DNA from: Dromiciops gliroides
Taxonomy: Eukaryota > Chordata > Mammalia > Microbiotheria > Microbiotheriidae
Direction: 5' to 3'
NCBI RefSeq assembly: GCF_019393635.1
Contig: NC_057867.1
Span: forward strand, 3,632,889 to 3,696,888
DNA: 64,000 nt
This document shows, piece by piece, positions 42,990 to 59,200 of the stretch. Made by a program: the position numbers and the translations under genes. The notes beneath the pieces were generated by a model. The model was not told the DNA's origin, searched no databases, and worked only from the letters and a program-made list of their open reading frames with translations. The first letter of the stretch is position 1, and the number at the start of each line of letters is the position of its first letter.

Positions 42990-43400
42990 CCCCCCACCCC
43001 ACGTGTTGTCTGTTGTCTCCTGTCTCCTCCCTTTCACTTCACAGCATCCTTCAAAGGTCAGCTCGAGGGCCACCTTCTGCATGAGGCCTTTCTCCCCGCA
43101 AATTACCTTGTATTCATTTTGTACCCTGCTGTCTCCCTAGAGGAAATATGGCCTTTATATCCCTATTGCCTCAAACAGCACCTAGTGCATAGTGTTGTGT
43201 TGGACAATATAGCCTATTTCCTTGTGCCCTGTAGCAAAACCCTGGGAAAATGGAGGCTGGGCCAATGCAAAGTTTCACTATTGTTGGACGTGGAAGGAGT
43301 CATCATGGCAAACACAGAATCACAGAGTATGACAGTTGGAAGTGACCTCAGTGACCTCTGGTCCAATCCATACTCAGGAAAGCGCCCCCATGACAGCCCA
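42990..43400. repeat. L2 and CR1-like relics
   Basis: 'catccttcaaaggtcagctc' to 'ctgcatgaggcctttctccc' is L2 3' text; 'acagaatcacagagtatgac' with 'agttggaagtgacctcagtg' is a reversed CR1/L3-type end. A long plus-strand frame across here (42906-43565) is therefore not a gene. Confidence 0.55.
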
Positions 43401-43661
43401 AGTTCTAAGCAGTGGAGAGTGAAGGGGAACTCACCAACCCCTGAAGCTGCTCACTCTACTTTGGGCTCTAGCTCTTTGGCAGTTCTTTCTGACACCCATT
43501 CCACCTCTGACTCTTGCTTCTCCTTTCTGGGGCCAAGCAGAAAACAAACTGAGCACACAGAGTAACTGTACAAACTGGGGGAGGTCAATTCAGGGGGAAG
43601 AGTCATTGAGAACTAAGGGTGGTGGAAAAAAACCAAGAAAACATTTTTTAAAAGAAAGCGG

Positions 43662-44073
43662 GGGGCACCTAGGTGGCACAGTGGATAGAGCACCAGTCCT
43701 GGAGTCAGGAGGACCTGAGTTCAAATCTTACATCAGACATTTGACACTTACTAGCTGTGTGACCCTGGGCAAGTTACTTAACTCCAATTGCCTCACCAAA
43801 AAAAAAAAAAAAAGATAAAGCACCAGCCCTGGATTCAGGAGGACCTGAGTTCAAATCCAGCCTCAGACACTTGACACTTACTAGCTGTGTGACCCTGGGC
43901 AAGTTATTTAACTCCAATTGCCTCACAAAAAAAAAAAAAAAGATAAAGCACCGGCCCTGGATTCAGGAGGACCTGAGTTCAAATCCAGCCTCAGACACTT
44001 GACATTTACTAGCTGTGTGACCTTGGGCAAGTCACTTAACCCTCACTGCCCCACAAAAAAAAGAAAAAAAAAA
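43662..44073 (+). repeat. Array of three CORE-SINE units
   Basis: One complete SINE (about 43662-43815) is followed by two 5'-shortened units (about 43816-43941 and 43942-44073), each opening AAAAAGATAAAGCACC and ending at the tail. The unit boundaries fall at the same point of the SINE, so this looks like tandem duplication of about 126 bases and not independent insertion. The array ends 79 bases downstream of the exon 7 donor. Confidence 0.85.
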
Positions 44074-44084
44074 GCTGCTGTTCA

Positions 44085-44402
<318 letters not shown>

Positions 44403-44885
44403 CTAATAGAGCCTGGGAGTTAGGGCTGTGACCTAGACTGAGAAGATGGCTTTCTAAGGTCCTCTTTGATCAGGGTGACTCCCATTTCTCAAAGGTTACC
44501 TTCCGCCTGCTCTGCACTGAGTTGTGCACATGGTGTCCTCCCCATTAGATGTTAACTCCTAGAAGCTGGGCCACTCTGTGCCCTTTCTCCATAGCCCTAG
44601 CACTGGGCAGAGAGGAAGTACTTCATCGATGTTTATTGCCTGAGTACTAATTTCACAATCTTGGACCTACAGATTCGGGAGTAACCTTGGGCATCTGTCA
44701 CTGGCTCATCCCTAGGAATGAGGACCAAGGTGGCCCCATAGGGCCTTTTGACCTCTTTAGAGTGACCCAAATCCCCTGGACAGACTGGCTCAGAATTGAC
44801 CTGCTCACTCTGGGACCAAGCCTGCCCTTAGTGGCAGCAGCTCAGCTCATGAGCTGGACTGTACACAGCGAAAGTACAATACTCA

Positions 44886-47348
<2,463 letters not shown>

Positions 47349-48362
47349 TCATTGCTAGGACATAGCCAAAGTCTGCTAAAAACCCAAATGGTTATAAGTG
47401 AGCAGATGGACTACATTGGGGAGTAACAACCTGTACAAATAGTGTATATCCCCTTGCCTACCAATGGGCATTAAACTTAATCTTGGAGACTGATCCTAAG
47501 GCCTGCTTGCATTTTCCAAGCCAAGAGAAAAGATTTCCCAACGGATGACCTGGAGAAGAGGCCAGATTGTTCCAAAGCCCCAAAGCATTTCAGGATCAGG
47601 GAAGAATCTCTCTTCTACTCATGCCAATGAATTAGCAAACAAACAGCCACCTCCAGAATAAAGAGGAAATTCAACATGGGGAAAGAAAGACTAGTGTCCC
47701 CTTCCCTCTGGGGCTACAGACACCCAGGCTGGGTACAAGGAGCTTGTGTGGATATTCCTAGGGTGGTTCCCCTAATCTTAGTTGGGTAGAACAGATAATT
47801 AAAATGTAATGTGGAAATATTTAACAAAATAAATCGATAAAAATAAATGGATAATGTTAATATGTGGCCTGCAGGTGTCCATTTGTATTTGAGTTTGACA
47901 CCACCAGTCATGTGACAGAATCAGCCACCGAGGCAGGCCCAGGGAAGCCAAGCTTAGGTGCATATGGGCAGGTCTTCTAACTCCAAAGCCAAGCCTCTTT
48001 CCATTATATCATCATGAAGACATTCTCATTTGTAGACATCATTTTTCAAATGAAGTGAAAAGAAATGAGAACATCCCTATTTAACATCAAGTTAGCTCAA
48101 TCCCCAAATGCACTCTTACACTTGATCCAGGGGTTTTCTGAGAGGAATTGCTGCTGAAAATGCCACCAAGGGCTAGCCAGCTGCTCCCAGCATTTGCTGC
48201 TGTAGATAAGAGGACCTGCCTGCTTCTACCTCTGGCCTCCTCCTCCCACTCCTCATTTGGCCATTTTCTAGCATGGTCTGTTCCCCATCATGGCCTCCCA
48301 GCCCCAGGGAGCTAAGCATGGGAAGGGGGCATGAAGGAAAGGAAGGCTGTGTAGGGGGCTCA

Positions 48363-48566
<204 letters not shown>

Positions 48567-48834
48567 TCAAAGGCACAATGAAAAGCCAGTGGAGGTAAAG
48601 CAAGGAGATGGAAGCAGCAATGAGCATGAACTGGCCAGAGAAGGCGGTGCCCGTCGTCCCCTCTCCCCAAACTGTCAGTATCCCATCCCCAGCACTGGCC
48701 CCCTCATGCATCCCACCTCCCCTTGACTTTATTGGCTACGACCTGGTTTCTTTATGTGTTTTAGGTGGCCTTGGCAGTGGCTGAGACTGAGATGGCTCAA
48801 AGTGATTCAGCTCTTTCTGTGGCGTTTAAAATCT

Positions 48835-49400
48835 AATGTGTGATGGAATACTATTGTGCTGTAAGAAACGATAAGCAGGAGGAGTTCAGAGAAACCTGGA
48901 AGGACTTGCATGAACTGATGATGAGTGAGATGAGCAGAACCAGGAGAACACTGGACACAGCATCAACAACATTGTGTGTTGATCAGCTGTGATAGACTAG
49001 ATTCTTCTCACCAATCCGACGGTACAAGAAAGTCCCAAAGGACTCATGATGGAAAAGGCTCTCCAAATCCAGGAAAAAAAAGGAACTGTGGAATATGGAT
49101 GCTGATTGGACCATACTATTTCTTTTGTTTTTGGTGCTGTTGTTTTTCTTTTTTGAGGTTTTTCCTTTTTACTCTGATTCTTCTCATATAACATGACTAA
49201 TGCAGAAATATGTTTAATGTTATTTTATATATATATAACCTATATCACATTACCTGCTGTCTAGGGGAGGGGGGGGGAGAAAAATTTGAAATTTGAAATC
49301 TTATCTAAACAAATGTTGAAAACTAAAATAAATTTTAAAAATACGAGAAAAAAATAAAACAAAAACCCCAAAAACCAAACAAACCAACAAATAAAAAAAT
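48835..49400 (+). repeat. L1 3' end, sense
   Basis: 'tgatggaatactattgtgct', 'aacctggaaggacttgcatg', 'gagatgagcagaaccaggag' and the 3' UTR 'atgcagaaatatgtttaatg' to an A-rich end near 49400: a recognisable 5'-truncated marsupial L1 in an NHSL2 intron. Confidence 0.8.
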
Positions 49401-49914
49401 AAAAAAATCTAATGTGTGGTCACCTTGTTTCTACCCCCAGTGTTGGGGGAGAACTAGCTAAAGTTTACTTATAAGCTAGAAACGTCAGCACCAGTTTTTG
49501 GCATTAAGCATTTATTTAAGAGTAAAGAGAACACATGGAGTACAGAAAGTAAAGCAAGAAAAACCTAACTCCTTTCTATTTTCTCACACTTTCTCTGTGA
49601 ATTTCAACAGAGCAAAAAATCAAGGAAGCTGCTCCTACCCCAGAAGGCAGCTGGAATTTCTGTTCTAAAACCACTATGGTTAGGGTTTTATTCATGTTAA
49701 CTGCTATGTAGTGAGTAACCTCTATTTCCTGTCACCTTAGAGTAGAATTTTTCAATGTTTCAGTCTGGGACATGCTGATGAATGCTGGTGAGTAGAATGT
49801 CTGGGCCTGAGCAAAGGGAATGGTCTTCTTCTCCTTCACTGCTTTTCAGGGAGTCAGGCCTCTGTTTCCTCCTCCCTATCCATGACAGTCATCACTACCT
49901 TCATCCAGCATTGG

Positions 49915-50300
49915 TCAGTCAACAAGCATTCTCTGTGTCAGTTATTGTGCTAAGCTCTGGGGATACAAAGGAAGACAAAAGTGAGTCCCTGTCCTCAAGG
50001 AGCTCCCAGTCTAAAGGGGGAAACAGCATGCAAGTTCTAGACAGAGTAAATGGGAGGCAATCTCAGAGGGAAGACAGAGATTGAGGAAGACTGGGAAAGG
50101 CTTCTGACTGAAGGCAGGATTTTAGCTGAGTCTTGGAGAAAACAGGAAAATTAGCATTCTCTCTCTTTCCTCACTGGGGACATAGGGGACTATAGTCACT
50201 GGAGTGTTTTGTGTGGGGAACATCAGGGAGGCTGGTGTTATATGATCGCAGAGGGACTAGAGGAGTAGTGATTTATGAAGGGGCCACATTATGAAAATCT
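49915..50300 (+). repeat. Core-SINE/L2-like relic
   Basis: 'gtcaacaagcattctctgtg', 'gctctggggatacaaaggaa', 'ctcaaggagctcccagtcta' and 'aggcttctgactgaaggcag'; same family as at 7660. A fragment of it recurs at about 51010-51100. Between 50300 and 51740 no gene is recognised. Confidence 0.6.
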
Positions 50301-51739
50301 TTGAAAGAAACAGGATTTTTGCATTAGCAAAAGAGAAGAAAGACACCTGGGCATTTGACAAATCCAAGACCCCTTTGCAGTAAACCAAGTATCCCGATAC
50401 TCTGGTTGGGAAACAGTGTGACAGGGTCACAAGAACTATGGTCAAGAACAACAGAAGACCGAGGGCTTGGCCTCACTGCCAGCACATAGGAAGGGGAAGG
50501 GGTATTGGATGGAGAATGTGATATTCATCCTGCCACAGCTGAGTAACTGCTATGTATGCTCACCATGGAGTCTGGTCTCCCTCCAAAGAAAGGAACTGAG
50601 GGGTTTTAGGAATACCTCCTGACCCTCCTGGTCATCAGGAAGGATGAAATGCCCATAAGAAAATGGAGGAAGAAGTAAAAACAAAGGCGAGGAAGGGCTA
50701 AAGAGGAAGAGGGGAACTCAGATGTATGTCAGGGGGCTGGAGGGCAGAAGAAGATGCAGAAGAGAAAGGGATTCAGGCCCAGTGGACACCTGGAACCAAG
50801 AAGAAACAAGTAGCAATGACTTGGAAGAATGTGTTTGCCTGATGTCTTACAAATCAAATGAAATGGAAAAGGTAGGGAAAGGGAGAAAATGGCTTGTACA
50901 CTTACCTTGCAAGCTACATACAACAGCAAGTAGCCACAACAAGTGAGAAGGACAATCAGTACAGATGTGATGATGAGATTCAAGAAAAGAGCCAGGCTCA
51001 CTGTCTTCTATGCAACCAATCAACAAGGTTTTATGGAGCACCTGCCATGTGCTAGGCATGGAGGATACACAGATCAAGGCAGAGTCTTGATAACAAGAAA
51101 GGTGACCCAGAGACCCTACCAGAAGAAGGCAGATTTGACCTCCCAGGCATCCCAAACCTAGGGGAATGGGACTTCTAACTGGCCCATCTATGGGTCTGGA
51201 AAGGAATCGATTATTCAGAAGGGCTCTGAAGGCCATGTCCAAATTGGTACTCCTAGCTTTGTCTTATTGGGAGAAAGAAGAGTCTCCCAACTGCTCATGT
51301 GGATGTCACAGTCCTGTTGGGTTGGATGGAAAAAACAAGACAGCCGTGTTATTTTACAGGGACACCTTGCTGCATGAAACTCACTGAAGTGGCTGATTTA
51401 GAGGGATATACCCAGGACTGTGGAGAGTTCTGTAGCTATGAAGAAGAATTCATCTGACACAGTCCAGGACAATGCCCAAGGGTCTAAGCTGCTTCGCTAA
51501 GCAAACTTCGGCTGCAGGGAGTCTCTTTTGATAGCTGAAAAGCTGGATTCCAGCTACTTCCCAAAATAACAGCTCAAGGATAGCTAAAGACTGCCTCCCT
51601 TTCCTCCCACCTCCCTTTTAAACATTGTCATTTGGCTTGTCTGAAACTGGGTCCTTTTGGGGGACACAGAGTTCTTTGGCATCAAAAGCATTCAAATAGT
51701 TACTGGCTTCCATTTGAATGGACTAGAGAAGAGGTCCCT

Positions 51740-52300
51740 GGGGTTTTTCTATTGAGCCTTTCTTAGATCAGAGAATCACAGGCCCATCTAGGTCAGCTCC
51801 TTCTTGAGGTCGAAGACACAACGTGGTGAACAAGTGACCCTCCAGACTCTGCACCAACACTGTTAGTGAGAGAAAGAGAGATCCCTATCGCTTGCCACTT
51901 TGGGATGGCCCAGGTCGATCACTAGGGATGACGCTTCTCCCTCCTGCCCCTTTGCAGCTCCCACCCATTGCTCCTAGTTCTTCCCTCAGAGGCCCAGGGG
52001 AACACGTCTAATCTCTCTTCCCCACATAACTTTTCAGATAAGATTCCCTCCCTCATTCTCTAGGCTGAACACCCTCAGTTCCTCCAATTAATGCTTCCAT
52101 GGCATCATCTCTAGGCCCTTTACCATCCTGGTTGCCCCTCACTGGATGCTCATCAGTTGCCTTCCTAAGTGTGTCATCCAGAACTTGGATGCTATTCCAT
52201 ATGGGGTCTGACCAGGACATGGTACCACAGAATTATCTACTCCCTCAGCCTAGAAATGATACCTCGCTCAATATAGCCTGAGATCATATCCTCTTCGGGG
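51740..52300 (-). repeat. CR1/L3-type LINE relic, antisense
   Basis: 'ggctgaacaccctcagttcc', 'ggttgcccctcactggatgc', 'catccagaacttggatgcta' and 'tggggtctgaccaggacatg' follow the reverse strand of CR1/L3 3' sequence. Confidence 0.6.
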
Positions 52301-52544
52301 GTTAATTTGTGGGGGGGATGGTCAGGGAATGGGGGGAACTGGGGAGTGCTCAGCTTTTGCAGAAACTTTCTGGAGTCTCTTGTCTCATGCTGGTTCTAGT
52401 CTTCCATTTCATTCTTTCTCCCAAGCTTCCACACTCCAGCTGCAGCCCCTGAACGATCCACCTTCCCCTATGCACTACTCTTCCCCATCACTGTAACCTC
52501 TAGTTTCTAGTCTCCCAGCCTCACCTCCTCTGTGTGGCTTTCTT

Positions 52545-52590
52545 TTGGCAGGGCAATGAGGGTTAAGTGACTTGTCCAGGGTCACTCTGT
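52545..52590 (-). repeat. Short CORE-SINE tail fragment
   Basis: 'ggcagggcaatgagggttaa' followed by 'gtgacttgtccagggtcac' with CTCTGTGTGGCTTT on both sides (about 52529 and 52587): another very short antisense insertion with a target duplication. Confidence 0.75.
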
Positions 52591-52859
52591 GTGGCTTTAC
52601 ATGCCTCTTTGCCCAGCCTGGACTCCACAGTCCACTATGTGACTGTTTCTGTCCCTAGTACCTAAGGCTTCTTCACCCTCTTGCTGCTCATTGAGAACCA
52701 CCAAGCTTGAATCACCTAGATTTTAGAGTGCCCCATTACGAGGCACAATGGCTCCAAAGAATCTTGCATTCTTCCCTCCCACTCCCATCTATATAGTTGC
52801 CAAATCCCCACCCACGTTTCCTCCTCGATGTCTCTCACCTCCACTTCCTCTAGGCCAGG

Positions 52860-53400
52860 ACCTCCTCACATCATTCCTGAACTACTGAAGTAGCATTCTT
52901 GCTGGGGGCCTCTGTCTCCAGGCCCACACTGCTAGACCCATCTCACTGAGTCACTGCTTGGATCATATCATTTCCTGGCATTTCTCCCTCCCAGCACTGC
53001 CCTACAGGAATCGGCCTTCAGCCAACCTACACTATTCACCTTTCCCCCCCAATGCATTGGGCTTTCCTGATCCCACCCACTTGCTTATTCAGGTCCCTTT
53101 GCTTGGAGTGCCCTCCCCTCCATTTCTGCCTGTGGAAACCCTAGCCATCCTTCAAGGCTCAGCTCAGATGCTGCCTTGCCCATAAGGGCCAGAGGTGACC
53201 TGTCCCGGGCCTGAATCCTCAGCACCCTTCGTAACTGCTCACACAATGCTTACTCCATTCTACATTGTTATTGTTCTCTGTGTATTTTTTATCTGCCCTA
53301 CTATGATCCAGACCATGTCTTATTTTTCACCACCTAGCACTGGGTCATGCACACCTGTTTACTAAATTAGTAAATAATTAGAGGAATGATAGCAGTGCTC
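52860..53400 (+). repeat. L2 LINE relic
   Basis: 'gaactactgaagtagcattc', 'tgcttggagtgccctcccct', 'ccttcaaggctcagctcaga' and 'gccttgcccataagggccag' match L2 3' text. 53400-53930 holds nothing I can name. Confidence 0.55.
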
Positions 53401-53929
53401 TATCCTGCTCTAGACTTAGGCCCCAAGCAGTGATTCTTCAAGGCAGTGCTAGACATACACAGGCAAAACCATCTCTGTGAGGGCCAGTGCATGAGTCATC
53501 TGGAAAACAAAACTTGGGGATCAGGTGGTCAAGAAGGATCTATCTCTAGAAGAGGTGCCCCTGGGACGGAGGACCACTCATTGAATATATAATTTCCCAA
53601 GACTCTTGAAAGGCAAAAGATATCCTAAAAGATATCCCTGTGTGAATTTACTTTCCTTGTAAACCTGAAGGCAATGTCCAAAGACCAAGAATCTCAATAG
53701 AAATCATGAGAACAAGCAGTACCTGACCTCTAATGGTTAAAATGATCTGGTTCTGCTTAAACATTACAAAAGATGTGACTGTTTACGTGACACCCATTTT
53801 TCCATAAACCCAGAAAACAAACTACCCAGCTCAAGACCCTGTGACTACAGAAGAACTGCTAAGAAAACTAGAGAGGAATTCAGTTAATGCCACCATTTCA
53901 TGGCATGTGCCACACTAAATTCCAGATGG

Positions 53930-54660
53930 GTATTTAGCCTAAATACAAAAGGTTATATCATAAAATAATCAGAGGAGAATGGCAGAAGCTACCTTGCACA
54001 AGTATCTGGGGAATTAGAAGAAGAATTCTTAACTAAATAAAGAATAGAGGCGATCATGAGACAAGACAGACACTTGATCATGTCAAGTTAAAAAAAAACT
54101 TTGCAGCTAGAATATAGCTAGAACAAGAAGAGAAACTTTTGATCAGGAAAAACTCTTTGCAACAATTATCGCTGATCAAGGTTTGGTATCTAAGATATAT
54201 AGAGAACTGATACAAATGTATAAGAACAAGAGTCTTTAGCCTGATAGAGAAGTGACTAAAGGATATGAACAGGCAGTTTTCAGAAGAAGAAATAGAAATG
54301 AATCATCACTACATAAAAAACTATTAAATGTTAGAGGGGTTGTGGAAAGAGGCACGCTGATACACTATTGGTGGGGCTCTGAACTGGCCCAATTATTGTG
54401 GAAAGCAATTTGGAATCAGATCCCCCAAATCATAGAATGGTATATGTCCTCTGACCCAGCAATGCCACTACAAGGTACACTCCACAAGGATGCTGAAGAC
54501 AGAGGTAAAAGTCCCATATATGTAGAAATACACATAGCACCACTTTTGTGGTCGCAAAGAACTAGAAACAAAGCAGTTGCCCAGTGACTGGGGCATGGCT
54601 GAACAAACTGTATATGAATACAATGGAATATTATCATGCCCTAGGAAATTTAAGAACTTA
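53930..54660 (+). repeat. L1 3' region, sense
   Basis: 'atatgaacaggcagttttca', 'cactattggtggggctctga', 'aatgccactacaaggtacac' and 'caatggaatattatcatgcc': the L1 region just before the 3' UTR, decayed. Confidence 0.7.
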
Positions 54661-55191
54661 GGGAAATTTGGAAAGGCCTTAATTAAGGAGAGCCAGGACA
54701 ATACACAATGACCCCTAAAATGTAATGTAATGCAATGCAAAGCAAAGGAGAACATCATGGAAAGACAGCAGAACTGTGAGCAATCCTCATCTCCTAGGAC
54801 TAATGGTGAGAATGGATAAAGGCAAAGGGCCCAGTCTAGACACGTTTGGTGAGTGCATGGGTTCCAAATCTTAGAATCTCTGAGGCTATCCAGTGTCACC
54901 TGGACCTGAAGAAGAATCTCCATTGTAACATATCTGACGTGGGCATCTGGCCTCTGCTTGAAGGCCTTTAAGGAGAGAGAAGCCATCATCACCTCCCATT
55001 CTGAGACAGCTCCAGTTGCTAGCAAGCTATTATATCAACCTGAAATTTGTCTCCTTAAAACTTCCCCCCATGGCTCATGGTTCTGCTCTCTCAGGTCAAA
55101 CAGAATAAATCCATTCCTTCTTTCACCCAACAGCCCTGAGTCTTCTCTTCTCCCAGCTAAACCTTCCCAGTTCCTTCAACTCTAGATATTC

Positions 55192-55348
55192 TTTTTTTGG
55201 TTTTTTTTTGGGCTGAGCAATGAGGGTTAAGTGACTTGCCCAGGATCACACAGCTAGTAAGTGTCAAGTGTCTGAGGCCAGATTTGAATTCAGTTCCTCC
55301 TGAATCCAGGGTAGGTGCTTTATCCACGGTGCCACCTAGCTGCCCAAA
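55192..55348 (-). repeat. CORE-SINE, antisense (first of a pair)
   Basis: Complete copy. The target CTCTAGATATTC lies on both sides (55180-55191 and 55349-55360). Confidence 0.92.
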
Positions 55349-55360
55349 CTCTAGATATTC

Positions 55361-55522
55361 TTTTTTTGTTGTTGTAGTTTTTTTTGGTGAGGCAATTGGG
55401 GTTAAGTGACTTGCCCAGGGTCACACAGCTAGTAATTGTTAAGTGTCTGAGGCCGGATTTGAACTTAGGTCCTCCTGAATCCAGGACCGGCGCTTTATCC
55501 TCTGCGCCTCCTAGCTGCCCCC
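55361..55522 (-). repeat. CORE-SINE, antisense (second of a pair)
   Basis: Complete copy of a different subtype tail ('ggtgaggcaattggggttaa'). It is flanked by the same CTCTAGATATTC (55349-55360 and 55523-55534). Confidence 0.92.
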
Positions 55523-55702
55523 CTCTAGATATTCTTAAAGTGGGAACTCAGGGTTCTTCCCCATCCTGCTCCCACTCCCCTGTATTCTCTCTGGCTCATC
55601 ACTGTGTTTCCTAAACTGCAGCCCCAAGAATTGAGCTCTGTACTCTAGACGTGGCTGACCAGGGCACAGAACAGAAGGCCAGCTGCCCACCACCCCATCT
55701 CT

Positions 55703-55850
55703 TAAATTTTTTTTTTGGTGAGGCAATTGAGGTTAAGTGACTTGCCCAGGGTCATTCAGCTAGTAAGTGTCAAGTGTCTGAGGCCAGATTTGAACTCAGG
55801 TCCTCCTGAATCCAGGGCCAGTGCTTTATCCACTGTGCCAGCTAGCTGCC
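55703..55850 (-). repeat. CORE-SINE, antisense
   Basis: Complete copy with duplicated target CACCCCATCTCTT / CACCCCGTCTCTT (55690-55702 and 55851-55863). Confidence 0.92.
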
Positions 55851-56739
55851 CACCCCGTCTCTTGATGTAGCTGAAGATGACACTGGCTTCCTTGGCTGGT
55901 GGGTAACGCTGACCTTGGAGACTCCTAAAGCCTTTGGCTCCTTCCCTGCTACCCTACTGCCTGACTACATTATGCTTTTGAAGGAGATTTTTGGGAGCCC
56001 AAGTCTATCTTTATATTCAGTGAAATGAAGAATTGCTTGCTGTATTGGGCAGTGGTTAGCAGCCCCACTCTCAATTTATGTCCTAACCTTCACCTTCCAC
56101 CAAACAAAACCAGATGAGTCGAACATAACATTGGGAGAACCACGGTGGCAAGTGAAAATGCCGACTGCCTTGTTCAGAATAGTGACTACATGTTGGAGAC
56201 AAGACCGTATTAGCAGAATGATGTGGCTCCGTGGGAGAAAACAAGGGACAATATTACAGATGGCAAGATCCCAGTTTGGAAAGAAAGCCTGTAAACATTA
56301 CCTCGTCCGTCTCAATCAAGCCGGGTTGTTTGGATTCTCCTTGAGATATCCATACTCTCTATTTCGCACAAGCAGCCCGCAGATGTGAGCAATCATTTGA
56401 GAATCACTTTACCAAACTCCACAGAATCACAGGGTCTCTGGTTAGGAAGGGGCCTCAAGCTACCACCCCCTTCAAGCCTTCATCCTTGCCTTGAAGACCT
56501 CTAGTGAGGGGTTAAATCTTGGCTCCTGAAGCAACCTATTGCACTCGGGGTCAAAAATCTTCTCCTCAAGTACAGGATTGGGAAGGCTTGGCTAGATGCC
56601 AGGCCATGTGAAAAAAAGCCTGGCTTCTTAGTGGACTGCAAACTCAAACTGAGGCCATGGTATGATATGGCAGCCTAAAAGGCTAACTAACACCATTAGT
56701 TTAGGCTGCAAGGAGAGGTCCAGTGTCCATGTCCAGAGA

Positions 56740-56925
56740 AGTCACACCACAGTTCTGGGGGCCACATTGGAGGAAAACCATTGACAAATTAGTGTCCATT
56801 CAGAGGAGGGAGACCAAAGAGGTGAGGGGGTCATGTGGATTGAAGGAACCAGGGACGTTCAGCCTGGGAAAGAGAGATGCCTTCAAGGGTCAGAGTATTT
56901 CCCCTATTGGACTCTGTGCCACAGC
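56740..56925 (+). repeat. CR1/L3-type LINE relic, sense
   Basis: 'gggggccacattggaggaaa', 'attcagaggagggagaccaa' and 'ttcagcctgggaaagagaga' follow the sense strand of CR1/L3 elements. Confidence 0.6.
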
Positions 56926-57247
56926 ACCTGCCATCTGGCTCCAAGGCCTGTCTCCACCCTACCAGTGCCCGTGGCCCAGAGACTTGCTAGGCCTTGGCCA
57001 TCACTAAGTGGCAAATATCCTTCTCCCAGGGCCAGAGCAGCAGGAGAGATCTGCTGCCCAACTTTCATTGAAAGAAACCACCCCCTCCCCCAGATTTTAC
57101 TAACTTGAAGTTCCTCTCTATTCTCCAAGCAGGACACAGCTTCTTAAATTGTTAGGGAGCTTTTCTGCAGCAAACTTCTGGCCGTTTGGCCACTGGCTGA
57201 CCTGGAGCAGTTGGGCAGTGCATTCAGGCCGCTGGGATGGAAGCCTA

Positions 57248-57562
<315 letters not shown>

Positions 57563-57779
57563 CTATGAGGCAAAAGTCCAATGGAAAGAGCATAATGGGA
57601 AGGCCGTGGGTCTGACTGGAGGAGGAACCAGTCCCCAGAGGATGTCTTTTGGGCAGCCAGTGTGAGGCTTCCAGGAGGAACCAGTAAAGTAAAGGAAGGG
57701 TGGGATTATTAATTATTATTATTATGGGATCCTAGGATCCTAGTTTTAGGATAGGCCCCTCTAAAATCCTTTTTAGGAT

Positions 57780-57905
57780 TTCTGAGGCCCAGAAAGGGGA
57801 AGTGACTTGCCCAGGATCACACAGTTAGTAAATGTCTGAGGTGGGATTTGAACCCAGGTCTTCTTGATACCAAGTCTTGCACAATATCTCTCCACCACCA
57901 TGATG
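57780..57905 (-). repeat. MIR-type CORE-SINE relic, antisense
   Basis: 'gaagtgacttgcccaggatc', 'acacagttagtaaatgtctg' and 'gggatttgaacccaggtctt'; old copy. Confidence 0.65.
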
Positions 57906-58129
57906 CTTGTCAATAAGCAAGTGCCCTTTCACTGGGGGCTATCCAAGCTACATGCCTTGCCATTCAGCTCTGTTCTCAGCCCTGAGAGCAGGCATGGCCT
58001 GTAAGGCTGAGCCTAGGCCTCATCTTGAACTGAGGACAGAAGGATGGGAGCAGAGGACATACCTACCAGAGCTCTTTCCTCTAGAAAGCTTAGCTCCTTT
58101 CCAGGAGGCCAGGAGAACAGAGGTGGCTA

Positions 58130-58384
<255 letters not shown>

Positions 58385-58979
58385 TCAGTATGGGCAGTGG
58401 GAAGTATCCCAGTTCTGTCACGTCTTGTTGTGGGACCCTGGAAAAGTCACTGCCCCTCTTGGCGGGGGGTGGGGGGAGCATTAGCTCCTTCAGCTACAAA
58501 ATGGCGGGGAGGTTGGGCTAGATGACCTATGAAGTCACTTCCAGCTCTCAATTTATGAGCCTATGACCCAATTTCTGGTCCTGACTTAGTGAAGGTGGGC
58601 AACAGGAACTTGGGTATCATATCACCTGGCCTAAACATTGACTTGGCAGCTTGGCCTCCTTGTTTCCTCTAGACTCCCCGCTGAGCTGGGGCCTGGTGGA
58701 AGTGGCCCAAGGGTTCCCCTTGGTTTGAGGGAGGGGAGGTTGTTCTAAGGATATAGACAAGGCTGCTGTGTGGAAGGGAGGGAGGCCGACCCCTTCTAGC
58801 AGGGAGTTTCCTATTCAGTTCAGTTCTAATGCTTGTTTCCAAGCTATTGATGTGAAGTAGGGCATATTGTCAGTGGCCTCTAGGTGTGGTACCCTGGGGC
58901 AGAGGTCCAGTCACCAGGCTCTACTTATGGCTTCGCCAAGGGGGTCCTGGCCATGGCTTCTCTGGGTGCCCCAGCCTGG

Positions 58980-59200
58980 AGAAGCCTCAGGGAGTGAGTG
59001 CCTGAGGTCAGATTTGAACTTAGGTCTTCCTGCTTCCAGGCCCAGAGCTCTATCCACTGAGCCACTTGGCTGCCTCATTTACTCTAGACCCCTCATTTTC
59101 TAGAGGAAGAAACTGAGGCCCATAAAGAAGAAAGGCCTAAGTCCAAATAGCACAGGTAGTATAGTAGCAGAGCCAGGATTTGAACCCAGGTCCACCAACT
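58980..59200 (-). repeat. MIR/Ther-type CORE-SINE relics, antisense
   Basis: Two degraded antisense copies: 'ctgaggtcagatttgaactt' with 'tctatccactgagccacttg', then 'tttctagaggaagaaactga' with 'ccaggatttgaacccaggtc'. Confidence 0.55.

Larger units (their letters stand above)
54870..55960 (-). repeat. CR1/L3-type LINE relic, antisense, carrying three SINEs
   Basis: 'ctggcctctgcttgaaggcc', 'cattctgagacagctccagt', 'ctctgtactctagacgtggc' and 'tgaccagggcacagaacaga' are spread over this span and separated by the SINEs at 55192-55348, 55361-55522 and 55703-55850. Confidence 0.6.

Noticed and set aside
42906-43565. 219-codon plus-strand frame
   Set aside because: It runs through L2 and CR1-like relics in an NHSL2 intron and shows no protein family features.
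50729-51001. Small hydrophobic minus-strand frame (SLALFLNLIITSVLIVLL) with a perfect GTAAGT donor near 50905
   Set aside because: It begins with GTG, has no ATG, part of the region is a SINE relic, and in the hydrophobic frame its phase does not fit the next NHSL2 exon. The donor alone is not enough.
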